Of a stretch of DNA of 6,294 nucleotides, positions 1 to 5,726 are shown one piece after another. The stretch lies in NCBI GenBank assembly GCA_947456995.1, contig CANGVB010000230.1:1-6294 (forward strand), written 5' to 3'. Origin of the DNA: Bryobacteraceae bacterium (GTDB lineage Bacteria > Acidobacteriota > Terriglobia > Bryobacterales > Bryobacteraceae). The stretch's first letter is position 1. Each line of letters begins with the position of its first letter. The position numbers and the translations under genes are program-made. The notes below the pieces were generated by a model. That model did no database searches. It saw nothing but the letters and a program-made list of their open reading frames with translations, and had not been told where the DNA came from.

Positions 1-640
1 CATCGTAGGCACAATTAGAATCGATGCCGAGCGCGATGCCTGGTCCGATCGCTTTGCGTACAGCAATAGCAATTTCGACGTCTAGCGTAGGGGAGAATCC
101 GGTCTTCATCTTGATGGCGCGGTAACCCTTTGCCACCCACTGCTGCGCTTCTTCGGCCATGCCCTGAGCAAAATCCGGCCAGTCTTTGCGATACATCGAG
201 GTGAGATAAGGCGTGACCTGAGTGCGATACTGCTTGCCCATCAAAGCGCTTACTGGAAGGTTGAGAATCTTGCCTCGAAGATCCCAGAGGGCCAGATCAA
301 GGCCGGGTGCTGCGGGAGCGCCTGGCCGCTGCTGCGGCCCGCCGGGGCGGCGCAACTCCTCATAGATTGCTTCAACTTCCAGCGGCGACCGGCCAATCAC
401 AGAATCGGCCCGCTCGGCCAAGAGCGTTGCGTCGCAGGTGCCATCGCCCCAACCGGTGAGGCCAGAATCGGTATTGACCTCGACCAGAGTCGCTGTGCGC
501 GATTGGGTCCAGTTGAGAGACCATCCAAAGCGCTCGCTCAGAGAGCCACTTAACGAGTGAATTCGAATGCCTGTGATTTTGGTTGGTGTGGCTAATGAGG
601 CGGATTCCACCATCGGACGGATAGCATCTAGTGAGTTCAT
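1..640 (-). CDS. MR/MLE-family enolase-superfamily enzyme, probable sugar-acid dehydratase or epimerase (3' part outside window)
   Basis: Reading leftward from the ATG at 640-638, 213 residues are open to the left edge with no stop. Residues about 20-135 form the N-terminal capping domain, ending in the typical stretch GLDLALWDLRGK (113-124) and LPVSALMG (128-135). The TIM barrel then begins. AIKMKTG carries the KxK pair (Lys177, Lys179) that supplies the catalytic base in the mandelate racemase subgroup, and GIDSNCAYD places Asp207 as the first metal ligand, 28 residues after the second Lys (29 in mandelate racemase). These enzymes use Mg2+ to abstract the proton alpha to a carboxylate, commonly dehydrating or epimerising sugar acids in the cytoplasm. 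The other metal ligands and the catalytic His or Lys lie outside, so the substrate cannot be named. A GGGGGAG stretch lies 11 bases before the ATG. The gene is divergent from the beta-helix gene. The family is secure; the reaction is inferred. Confidence 0.9.
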   Translation of the reverse strand, partial: MNSLDAIRPMVESASLATPTKITGIRIHSLSGSLSERFGWSLNWTQSRTATLVEVNTDSGLTGWGDGTCDATLLAERADSVIGRSPLEVEAIYEELRRPGGPQQRPGAPAAPGLDLALWDLRGKILNLPVSALMGKQYRTQVTPYLTSMYRKDWPDFAQGMAEEAQQWVAKGYRAIKMKTGFSPTLDVEIAIAVRKAIGPGIALGIDSNCAYD

Positions 641-648
641 CAACTGCG

Positions 649-677
649 ATTCTCCCCCGCAGGAGGCGGAACGTCAA
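649..677 (-). promoter_or_regulatory. candidate promoter for the MR/MLE gene, possibly near-leaderless
   Basis: On the minus strand TTGACG (677-672) is followed after 17 bases by GAGAAT (654-649). These match the sigma70 boxes at 5/6 and 4/6. The -10 box ends only eight bases before the ATG at 640, so transcription would start almost at the start codon and the GGGGGAG ribosome-binding-like stretch would not be in the transcript. The two readings exclude each other, so this is tentative. Confidence 0.22.
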
Positions 678-761
678 TTGGGAACAGCGGCTTGAGTTCC
701 AAGCGCAAGAATCACTGCCAATTAGGGTATGGATCTTAAAGGGAAGGCAACAAGGGCGAGC

Positions 762-791
762 TCGATATTCCCGACTTCCTCGCGCTAGAAT
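762..791 (+). promoter_or_regulatory. candidate promoter for the beta-helix gene
   Basis: TAGAAT (786-791) matches five of six -10 positions, and TCGATA (762-767) matches four of six -35 positions, with an 18-base spacer. Transcription would begin near 798, giving a leader of about 36 bases that contains the ribosome binding site at 821-825. An 8-base palindrome, CGAGCTCG (757-764), overlaps the -35 box and could be an operator half, but a perfect 8-mer palindrome is not strong evidence. Confidence 0.27.
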
Positions 792-820
792 GGCTCGGTG
801 CCAGTACCCGAAACCAGGTG

Positions 821-825
821 AGGAG
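821..825 (+). promoter_or_regulatory. ribosome binding site of the beta-helix gene
   Basis: AGGAG lies eight bases before the ATG at 834, within the context GGTGAGGAG. It fixes that ATG as the start. The encoded protein begins directly with a hydrophobic export segment, which agrees. Confidence 0.75.
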
Positions 826-833
826 TTCTTTTC

Positions 834-2543
834 ATGATTGTTGCTGCTTTGTTGTTCCTTGCTGCCAGTGTGCACGAAGTCCGGCCAGGCCAAAACGCTC
901 AAACCATCGTCGATGCGGCCAAGCCCGGCGACCGGGTCGTCTTTCGCCCCGGGCTTCATTTGCAGAAACTCGGCAAACATCGGTCGATGGTCTATGTCGA
1001 CAAGTCACTCGATATCGAATTGGAAGCTGGCGCAACGCTCAAACTCGCCGACGGCCAATCGCAACTCGAGCCCACGGCCGAGCTTACTACCGACCATGGC
1101 GCTCCCAAGTCGATTGACGATTTCGAGGTGGGCGGCAGCTATGACCTCGGCCTTGGAGAAGTAATCTACACGATCCGCATCGACGGCGAAGGCACCTTCA
1201 CATGGGGCAGCGGAGCTACCTTTGACTTCCAGCACGCCAACGTGCCCGTCACCGGAGACTGGCAGGAACTCAGCCACGGCGTGAGAATCCGCTTCCCGAG
1301 TAAACGCGGCTACAACGTAGGAAGCCTCTGGTTCCTCTCCTACGATGGGCCGGAAGCTTATGGCATTCGCATCGGACACGGCACTCAGAAAGACTACATT
1401 GACGACGTTCGTATCTTTGGCCGAGGCACCATCGACCTCAACAGCCAGAAAAACGCCCAGCCCAGTGGACTGGTGAAGAACATCAACGCCGCTGTGCTGG
1501 TGCATGGCCGCGTTCGTAACGTCAGCATTGAAGGCATCACGATGACCAACACCATGCGATCGGTGATGCTTTATGGTGAGCACACCGGCAAGTTTTTGCA
1601 GGGTGGCGATGTCGGCCCGGGAGAGAGCTTCGATGCCGAAAACATCTCCATCTTCCACACCCGTACAATCAATCCCGGCGGCAGCGGCTACCTACTCGGG
1701 CATCCTTCGCACCGTGGCTGGCTGCGCAAGGTACGCTGCAACTACAACTACATGGAGACGGCCACCACCTCGATCGAACCCAACTTCCAGTTGGATCAAT
1801 ACGAGGTCATCGGCAACGTGATCAAAAGCGCAGGCCGAGCCATTCACTGCTGGCGCCGGTCCACAAACGGGCTTGTGGCCGATAACGTACGCATCGACGA
1901 TCCAACTGGAAAAGAAGTTGTGATGGTTAATGCCCCTGGAGCCTGGCGCTCACCTGAGAACATCATCCTGCGCGACAACCGCAACCATTTGAGCGAACCG
2001 CTCGGACACTGGGCCAATGTCGCTGGCGGCCAGGACAACCGCGCCACTGGTGCCTTTGCTTCGGTAACCGGAGGACAAGCTAGCACCGCTGCCGCCCCTT
2101 ATTCACGCGCGCAAGGCCAACAGGCAAGTGCCAAGCGTGTGGGAGAAGACGTGCTTGCGTCGGGTGCATTTCAAAAGCCCGGCGACGCCCAAACCAGCGT
2201 CCTGGTTGCCCGGGGAATCACCAAAGACGATGCCACGGTTGAACTCCGTCCCGGCTCGGGCGAAATTTCAATTGAGCGGAATTCTACTGCTGCTTTCCGA
2301 ATTCTCGTGGTTGGCCGTGCGGAATCCGGGGCAGGGCAAGCCAGTTTCGAAGTTGCAGGCATCGCGTCCCGTTCCAGCGGCGAAGTTGCTGTGAAGCTGC
2401 AACGCAATACCGCAATGACAGAATCCACCGCTGCCTTGTCCATCTTAGGCGGGGATCAGTTACGCATCCAGGTTCGCGGCGTGGCGGGATCCACGATGCG
2501 CTGGGTGGCTCGAGTAGAAATCGTCGAGGTCGGCGCGCCGTAG
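834..2543 (+). CDS. secreted right-handed beta-helix protein with YadA-like stretch and phage-tail-like C-terminal domain
   Basis: The 569-residue product has a short hydrophobic export segment (residues 1-12, MIVAALLFLAAS) without the usual basic start. It is followed by VRPGQNAQTIVDAAKPGDRV (16-35), the classic entry into a pectate-lyase-like beta-helix. Helix-like rungs (for example VRIFGRGTIDL, VRNVSIEGITMTN, AENISIFHT, NVIKSAG, NIILRDNR) continue to about residue 384. Residues about 393-445 are a Gly/Ala-rich stretch (NVAGGQDNRATGAFASVTGG) like YadA-head repeats. Residues about 446-566, from GDAQTSVLVARG through FRILVVGR and FEVAGI to MRWVARVEIVEV, resemble a domain I know from phage tail and structural proteins, where near-identical motifs occur (GDAQTSVYVLRG, IRWVARVET). 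Polysaccharide binding or cleavage outside the cytoplasm is likely but unproven, since no catalytic set is certain. It is divergent from the MR/MLE gene. The architecture is confident; the activity is unknown. Confidence 0.85.
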   Translation: MIVAALLFLAASVHEVRPGQNAQTIVDAAKPGDRVVFRPGLHLQKLGKHRSMVYVDKSLDIELEAGATLKLADGQSQLEPTAELTTDHGAPKSIDDFEVGGSYDLGLGEVIYTIRIDGEGTFTWGSGATFDFQHANVPVTGDWQELSHGVRIRFPSKRGYNVGSLWFLSYDGPEAYGIRIGHGTQKDYIDDVRIFGRGTIDLNSQKNAQPSGLVKNINAAVLVHGRVRNVSIEGITMTNTMRSVMLYGEHTGKFLQGGDVGPGESFDAENISIFHTRTINPGGSGYLLGHPSHRGWLRKVRCNYNYMETATTSIEPNFQLDQYEVIGNVIKSAGRAIHCWRRSTNGLVADNVRIDDPTGKEVVMVNAPGAWRSPENIILRDNRNHLSEPLGHWANVAGGQDNRATGAFASVTGGQASTAAAPYSRAQGQQASAKRVGEDVLASGAFQKPGDAQTSVLVARGITKDDATVELRPGSGEISIERNSTAAFRILVVGRAESGAGQASFEVAGIASRSSGEVAVKLQRNTAMTESTAALSILGGDQLRIQVRGVAGSTMRWVARVEIVEVGAP

Positions 2544-2558
2544 CCTGGGCCGGCGAAT

Positions 2559-2653
2559 CTACAAGCCCTAAGCCATCCGCTACACAGCGTCAAAGAAAAC
2601 AGTCGCAGCAGCAAGTGGATGGTGGGCGTAAGTTCCGGCTGGCCCGAGAAAAC
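2559..2653 (-). pseudogene. decayed partial copy of the 3' end of the gene at 3707-4207
   Basis: These 95 bases align to 3698-3802 in the same orientation with six mismatches (89 of 95 identical) and one 10-base gap. The gap corresponds to 3747-3756, which is missing here. The copied part corresponds to roughly the last 31 codons of the 166-residue protein plus nine bases after its stop. The 10-base loss shifts the frame, and the mismatch at 2582 turns the Glu codon GAG of the C-terminal VERMA into TAG. The copy therefore cannot encode the original tail. Its upstream side (2654 onward) has no similarity to the intact gene, so only the end was copied or survives. It begins 15 bases after the stop of the beta-helix gene. 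Confidence 0.85.
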
Positions 2654-2679
2654 TGCCTTGGGCCTTCGTGACCCGGCAT

Positions 2680-2841
2680 TACTTCTCGTTTTTGAGGTCG
2701 ATCCGTTGCGTCTCGGATCTCAGCGAGAATGGCAGGGCTTACGTAGAGTTCCAGGAGACCCCGTTCAGCCAAAGAAAGGCAGGCACCAGATGGACTCACT
2801 CGTCGCGCGGCGGCCTGCAACAAAATAGTGAATCCAGGCAT
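2680..2841 (-). pseudogene. remnant resembling the N-terminal half of a PIN-domain (COG1569-type) toxin
   Basis: In one minus-strand frame, the segment from ILLQAAARRV through SGACLSLAERGLLELYVSP to AILAEIRDATDRPQ follows the pattern of the early part of COG1569-type PIN toxins. There, a D-x-N-x-(F/L)-x-Q-A-A opening is followed by ACL-x-LAE-x-G and by LS-x-x-(I/L)-L-x-E-(V/I)-R-D-x-x-x-RP. The usual N-terminal VxxDxN strand with the first metal-binding Asp is not intact in this frame. A plausible relic of it, FCDAW, sits in the neighbouring frame just upstream, suggesting an indel. The rest of the PIN fold is missing: after about 2680 the frame runs into the repeat at 2559-2653. PIN proteins are Mg2+-dependent RNases, usually paired with an antitoxin; no antitoxin is seen. 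Recognition is from memory of the family pattern, so confidence is moderate. Confidence 0.5.
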
Positions 2842-3085
2842 CGCAAAAGCTGAAAGGTTCGAATAGGGGCCGCGCGAGATCTAGATGAACAAACTCCCAA
2901 GCGTCGAAGTTTCTCTCATTTCGGTTGGCGCTCAAGTATCCGTATGCCAACATTCCGACGTGACGCATGGTCTGTACCAACGCGAAGATTGGCGCGAACC
3001 AGTGACTCGCTAGTATTCTACGGATCGCCAATCTCTTTGGATGCCGCCAACCTACGATTTGTTCCTCAGGTTTGCCGGGCTTGGA
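2842..3085. other. unassigned stretch between the PIN-like remnant and the small secreted protein gene
   Basis: No convincing gene, RNA or terminator is seen here. A minus-strand frame is open from a TTG at 3031 to 2765 (88 codons). It has no ribosome binding site, its product matches nothing I know, and it overlaps the PIN-like remnant in another frame. With its flanks it fits decayed coding sequence. Confidence 0.5.
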
Positions 3086-3544
3086 TCAACCGTTGGGGAC
3101 GCGCGAAACTGCAGGGCTCTGGACGGGTTCCTCGGAGCCAATCCGCCATTCGCCAAACGAATCCACGTAAATGTTCATAACGCGCACCCAGTTGGCTTCG
3201 ATTTCTGTGGCCTTGCGGTATAGCGTCTTTACTGTGTATGTGACTTTCACGGGATACACAACCGTCTCTGCCTTGCCGCTGCCTATATCTTGCCGGTAGC
3301 TCCAAGGGCGCGATTGTCCGACCAGCAGATTCGCTATCTCGACTACGACAGCGCCTTCCTCCCCTGGCTTGACGGCCTTTTCTCCCTTTTTGCAGCGGAT
3401 GAGTTTCTTTATCAGTTCAGGATTTGGCGCAGATCCATTGCGGGCCGCAGTTTGCTGGACGGGACACTGGAGAGCGGCGGTTTGCGCATGCATGGCGCTC
3501 GAAGCCATTACGGCGATCGAGAGCACGACGAGTACGGATTTCAT
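3086..3544 (-). CDS. small secreted protein of unknown function (152 aa)
   Basis: The frame is open from 3685, but the ATG at 3544-3542 is the sensible start. It begins a clean signal peptide (MKSVLVVLSIAVMASSAMHA, cleavage near residues 17-20), whereas the upstream extension (47 residues) is polar and unrelated. The mature part is about 132 residues. It has two cysteines (Cys27, Cys51) that could pair after export, a Lys-rich segment IKKLIRCKKGEKAVKPGEEG (45-64), then alternating strand-like segments (GAVVVEIANLLVG, TVVYPVKVTYTVKTLY) and an aromatic region NWVRVMNIYVDSFGEWR (118-134). No catalytic motif or known domain is recognised, and no lipobox is present. I have an impression of similar short secreted orphans in Acidobacteriota, but cannot verify it. 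It lies 162 bases downstream of the 166-residue gene on the same strand; no strong ribosome binding site is visible (GTGGA about eight bases before the ATG). Confidence 0.65.
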   Translation of the reverse strand: MKSVLVVLSIAVMASSAMHAQTAALQCPVQQTAARNGSAPNPELIKKLIRCKKGEKAVKPGEEGAVVVEIANLLVGQSRPWSYRQDIGSGKAETVVYPVKVTYTVKTLYRKATEIEANWVRVMNIYVDSFGEWRIGSEEPVQSPAVSRVPNG

Positions 3545-3697
3545 GGGGTTTCCACAAGTTATCACAAGCTTTGGGCTGGAATCCTCAGGTTGTAAATTTG
3601 CTAGCGAGGTCCCGCCTTTGGCAGGTCGCGTTCTTCGAGGAAATTCCCTGAATAACCACGTCTCCAATTCCGTTTGCGCCGCCAAATGCCACCTACA

Positions 3698-3802
3698 CTA
3701 CAAGCCCTAAGCCATCCGCTCCACGGCGTCAAAGAAAACGGCCGCAAGAGCAGTATGCAGCAAGTGGATGGTGGGCGTAAGTTCCGGCTGGCCCGGGACA
3801 AC
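3698..3802. repeat. direct repeat, intact copy (partner of 2559-2653)
   Basis: This segment covers the last ~31 codons of the 166-residue gene and nine bases beyond its stop. It recurs in the same orientation at 2559-2653, with blocks of 39 and 23 identical bases. The two copies start 1139 bases apart and bracket the PIN-like remnant and the small secreted protein gene. Confidence 0.9.
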
Positions 3803-4207
3803 GGTAAGCAGCGCAAGCGGGCGTTCTTTGCCGAAAATCTGACCCTCTTCCTCGGGCGTAATCCGGCCCATGAAAGGCTCCACCACCCCGTTGCGATAGC
3901 CCGTCAGGATTCCAAGATCTGCCTCCTGCTCTTTCCCGGAAAGCAAAACGCACATCGACACTGGCTCATTCCCCTGTAACAGACTGACAAAAGCCACCCC
4001 GCCAGGTGCGGCCAGCCACTCCATGTCGAGATCGCTCCTCTTAAGAAAGGCAAGCTTGTCACGGAACTGCGGCGGCCTGCTGCGGAAGAACTCCTTCATG
4101 AGGCCAAGAATCTTGCGAGCCTCCTCGTGTTCGGGCTGAACTTCAAACTGCCCGCTTTCTACAGAGCGGGATTCGGGGCGCAGTAGGCGAAGGGTGAAGC
4201 GTTTCAT
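3707..4207 (-). CDS. uncharacterised cytoplasmic protein (166 aa)
   Basis: The ATG at 4207-4205 is the only likely start: the frame stays open upstream to a stop at 4267 but contains no ATG, GTG or TTG. No good Shine-Dalgarno precedes it. There is no signal peptide or membrane segment. The N-terminal half is charged, with a probable helix (EARKILGLMKEFFRSR, 29-44). The centre has strand-like segments (GGVAFVSLLQ, VSMCVLLSGK, ADLGILTGY) around residues 69-103. The end holds LALLTVVPG (131-139), the helix THLL-like region PTIHLLHTALAAVFFDAV (145-162) and the terminus ERMA. The alternation suggests a small alpha/beta fold. I considered an SseB-type protein but see no feature that settles it, so no function is given. 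A decayed copy of its 3' end lies at 2559-2653. It is divergent from the 439-residue gene across 173 bases. Confidence 0.65.
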   Translation of the reverse strand: MKRFTLRLLRPESRSVESGQFEVQPEHEEARKILGLMKEFFRSRPPQFRDKLAFLKRSDLDMEWLAAPGGVAFVSLLQGNEPVSMCVLLSGKEQEADLGILTGYRNGVVEPFMGRITPEEEGQIFGKERPLALLTVVPGQPELTPTIHLLHTALAAVFFDAVERMA

Positions 4208-4380
4208 TCGGGCGTTCTGTTCAGGGAATACATAAGCTGGCTCATTCGTACCAAAGCTCTCAATCTAGCAGGTTTCCAGTGCGGCGGAATCGACAGAGGA
4301 CGGTATCATGAAGGGTCTGTCGCCATAGCCGCTAGCCGGCAGGCGGATCGAAGCCCTCAATGAGAAAGCAGGAGTAAAGA
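4208..4380. promoter_or_regulatory. divergent intergenic region with the ribosome binding site of the 439-residue gene
   Basis: The 173 bases separate the 166-residue gene (minus) from the 439-residue gene (plus) and must hold the promoter of at least the latter. AGGAG at 4370-4374, six bases before the ATG at 4381, is a strong ribosome binding site that fixes that start. A TATCAT at 4304-4309 resembles a -10 box, but no -35 box stands at proper spacing. I see no convincing operator or riboswitch. Confidence 0.55.
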
Positions 4381-5700
4381 ATGTTTGGACGTGGTAATTG
4401 GGCGATCGCCGGGCTGGTGAAAGAGTCTCTGAAGGACTTCTCGATTCAGCTTGCCGATCCCGCTCGCATGGTGATCAACTCTCAACTCGCCGCTGGCACC
4501 GCCGCCCGGCTCTACAACAGCGACGCAATGGGCATCAACCCCTACAGCGCCCCTCGCATGGACGAAGAGCAGGAACTCACCGAAGAGCAGCAGATCGAAT
4601 TGTCCCGCCACCACGTCGCCGATTCCATGGAACTCACAGAGGTTGTACTGCCTCAAGAACTGCTCGAGGGTACTGGCTTCGGCCGCGGCGTTGAGGCCTT
4701 CCAACTCCACCCGACAATTCCATGGTTTGGACTTTGGGCCGTGGGCAATGAGTGGAAGAACAAAAGCGATCTGCCGTCGATCAAGGAGCAGAGCTCCTAC
4801 GTCATGCTCGAGCGTCCTTACAAATTCCTTCAGCCCCCCGACAAACGCACGGTCGACGAAAAGGCCAACGACGCGACAGAACTTCACCGCACTCAGGTGC
4901 CCGTCCTGCTCGACTTCCACGAGGGCCACGTCTATATCGAAAGCACCAACAAAAAACAGATCTATGCCGTCATGGTGAGTCTCAGCCGACTCGGTGCGCA
5001 GATCGTGCCCGTCGCCTGGAACTACCCCCTGCCCAACTGGACCGAGAACATTCTCAACCGCCTCTACGAAGCCACCCAGTTCCGCGAAGAGTTTGAGAAG
5101 CGCGCCGAAGATGCCAAGCGCTTCACCGAGAAAGAAATCGAAAAGCTCGAAGACCGCGAGATGGAAGCCATCGTCTCGAAGTTCTTCTCGATGACAGAGC
5201 TAAAGACCGGCATCTGGGCCGGCATCTCCGGGCCCACACGCATCCGCCTGCACCACGCAGCTCCACCCGTCGCTGTTCGCAACGCCCCCATGGCAACCAC
5301 GCTACTCAATCTCACTGCCGACGCCCAAATCGTCTCTGGTGCCCTCACCCTGCAGGAATGCGTCACCGTGACAACCAAGGCCGGAACCGAGCGCAACATT
5401 CGTCGCGACATCGCCCGCTTCGATTTGAACGACGGTATCAACCTCACCGACATTGGCGTGGCGATGTTACGCGGCTTCGACATGGCATCGCACAAGAAGG
5501 ATGTATTGCGCGAAATCCGCGAGACCCGTCAGGTGCCCGCCATCCCGCAGTTTTGGAGCGCATGGCTCCACCAGTTGAGCTACGCCGTCCGCACCATTTC
5601 GGAATCCTTCCGCGAAATACTCGAACTCGACGGCACAGAACCGGGTGGCATCGTACCTATCCAGCTCTCCAACCCAACAGACGCAGCCCCCAAGCCTTAA
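4381..5700 (+). CDS. uncharacterised 439-residue protein
   Basis: The start is well supported by AGGAG six bases upstream. The predicted protein lacks a signal peptide and obvious membrane helices, so it is probably cytoplasmic. In order: a polar N-terminus; an acidic Glu/Gln-rich helix (DEEQELTEEQQIELSRHH, 61-78); a mixed region with several Trp (about 110-126); a beta-alpha-beta-like core (VPVLLDFHEGHVYIEST, then KKQIYAVMVSLSRLGAQIVP, 173-210); a strongly charged helix that may form a coiled coil (FREEFEKRAEDAKRFTEKEI, 234-253, continuing to about 266); a second strand-rich region (278-335); and a C-terminal part with VAMLRGFDMASHKKDVLREI (360-379) and a helical end. I do not recognise the family. 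RdgC-like nucleoid proteins were considered because of the domain size and charged helices, but no diagnostic motif was seen. Even GC-rich codon use argues for a real gene. It converges on the LacI-type gene with a 19-base gap. Confidence 0.8.
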   Translation: MFGRGNWAIAGLVKESLKDFSIQLADPARMVINSQLAAGTAARLYNSDAMGINPYSAPRMDEEQELTEEQQIELSRHHVADSMELTEVVLPQELLEGTGFGRGVEAFQLHPTIPWFGLWAVGNEWKNKSDLPSIKEQSSYVMLERPYKFLQPPDKRTVDEKANDATELHRTQVPVLLDFHEGHVYIESTNKKQIYAVMVSLSRLGAQIVPVAWNYPLPNWTENILNRLYEATQFREEFEKRAEDAKRFTEKEIEKLEDREMEAIVSKFFSMTELKTGIWAGISGPTRIRLHHAAPPVAVRNAPMATTLLNLTADAQIVSGALTLQECVTVTTKAGTERNIRRDIARFDLNDGINLTDIGVAMLRGFDMASHKKDVLREIRETRQVPAIPQFWSAWLHQLSYAVRTISESFREILELDGTEPGGIVPIQLSNPTDAAPKP

Positions 5701-5726
5701 TCCGCCTGATCCGAGCAATTCAAGGC
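5694..5726. terminator. weak stem at the convergent gene junction
   Basis: GCCTTAAT (5694-5701) can pair with ATTCAAGGC (5718-5726), with one bulged base and a loop of about 16 bases, straddling both stop codons. There is no strong T-run on either side. It might serve both converging genes, but the stem is AT-rich and weak. Confidence 0.15.

Noticed and set aside
372..980. 202-codon open frame on the minus strand
   Set aside because: It overlaps the MR/MLE gene in another frame and the start of the beta-helix gene on the other strand; the MR/MLE frame carries the conserved motifs.
1005..1658. 217-codon open frame on the minus strand
   Set aside because: It lies entirely antisense to the well-supported beta-helix gene, and its Val/Ala/Asp-rich product reads as a codon-bias shadow.
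2531..2555. GC-rich inverted repeat at the end of the beta-helix gene (CGCCG pairing with CGGCG; also a 10-base palindrome CGGCGCGCCG)
   Set aside because: The 5-base stem has a 10-base loop and no T-run after it, and the palindrome lies within the coding end; not enough for a terminator.
3545..3685. N-terminal extension of the small secreted protein to 199 residues
   Set aside because: The extension would bury a clear signal peptide 47 residues inside the protein.
3643..4229. Inverted 10-base match, ATTCCCTGAA at 3643 and TTCAGGGAAT at 4220, as possible ends of a mobile element
   Set aside because: Exact 10-base matches are expected by chance in a window of this size; there is no transposase and no target-site duplication.
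4304..4309. TATCAT as -10 box for the 439-residue gene
   Set aside because: The region 16-18 bases upstream is GCGGCG-like with no -35 match.
4357..4929. 190-codon open frame on the minus strand
   Set aside because: Antisense to the 439-residue gene, which has a strong ribosome binding site; no motif was seen in the antisense product.
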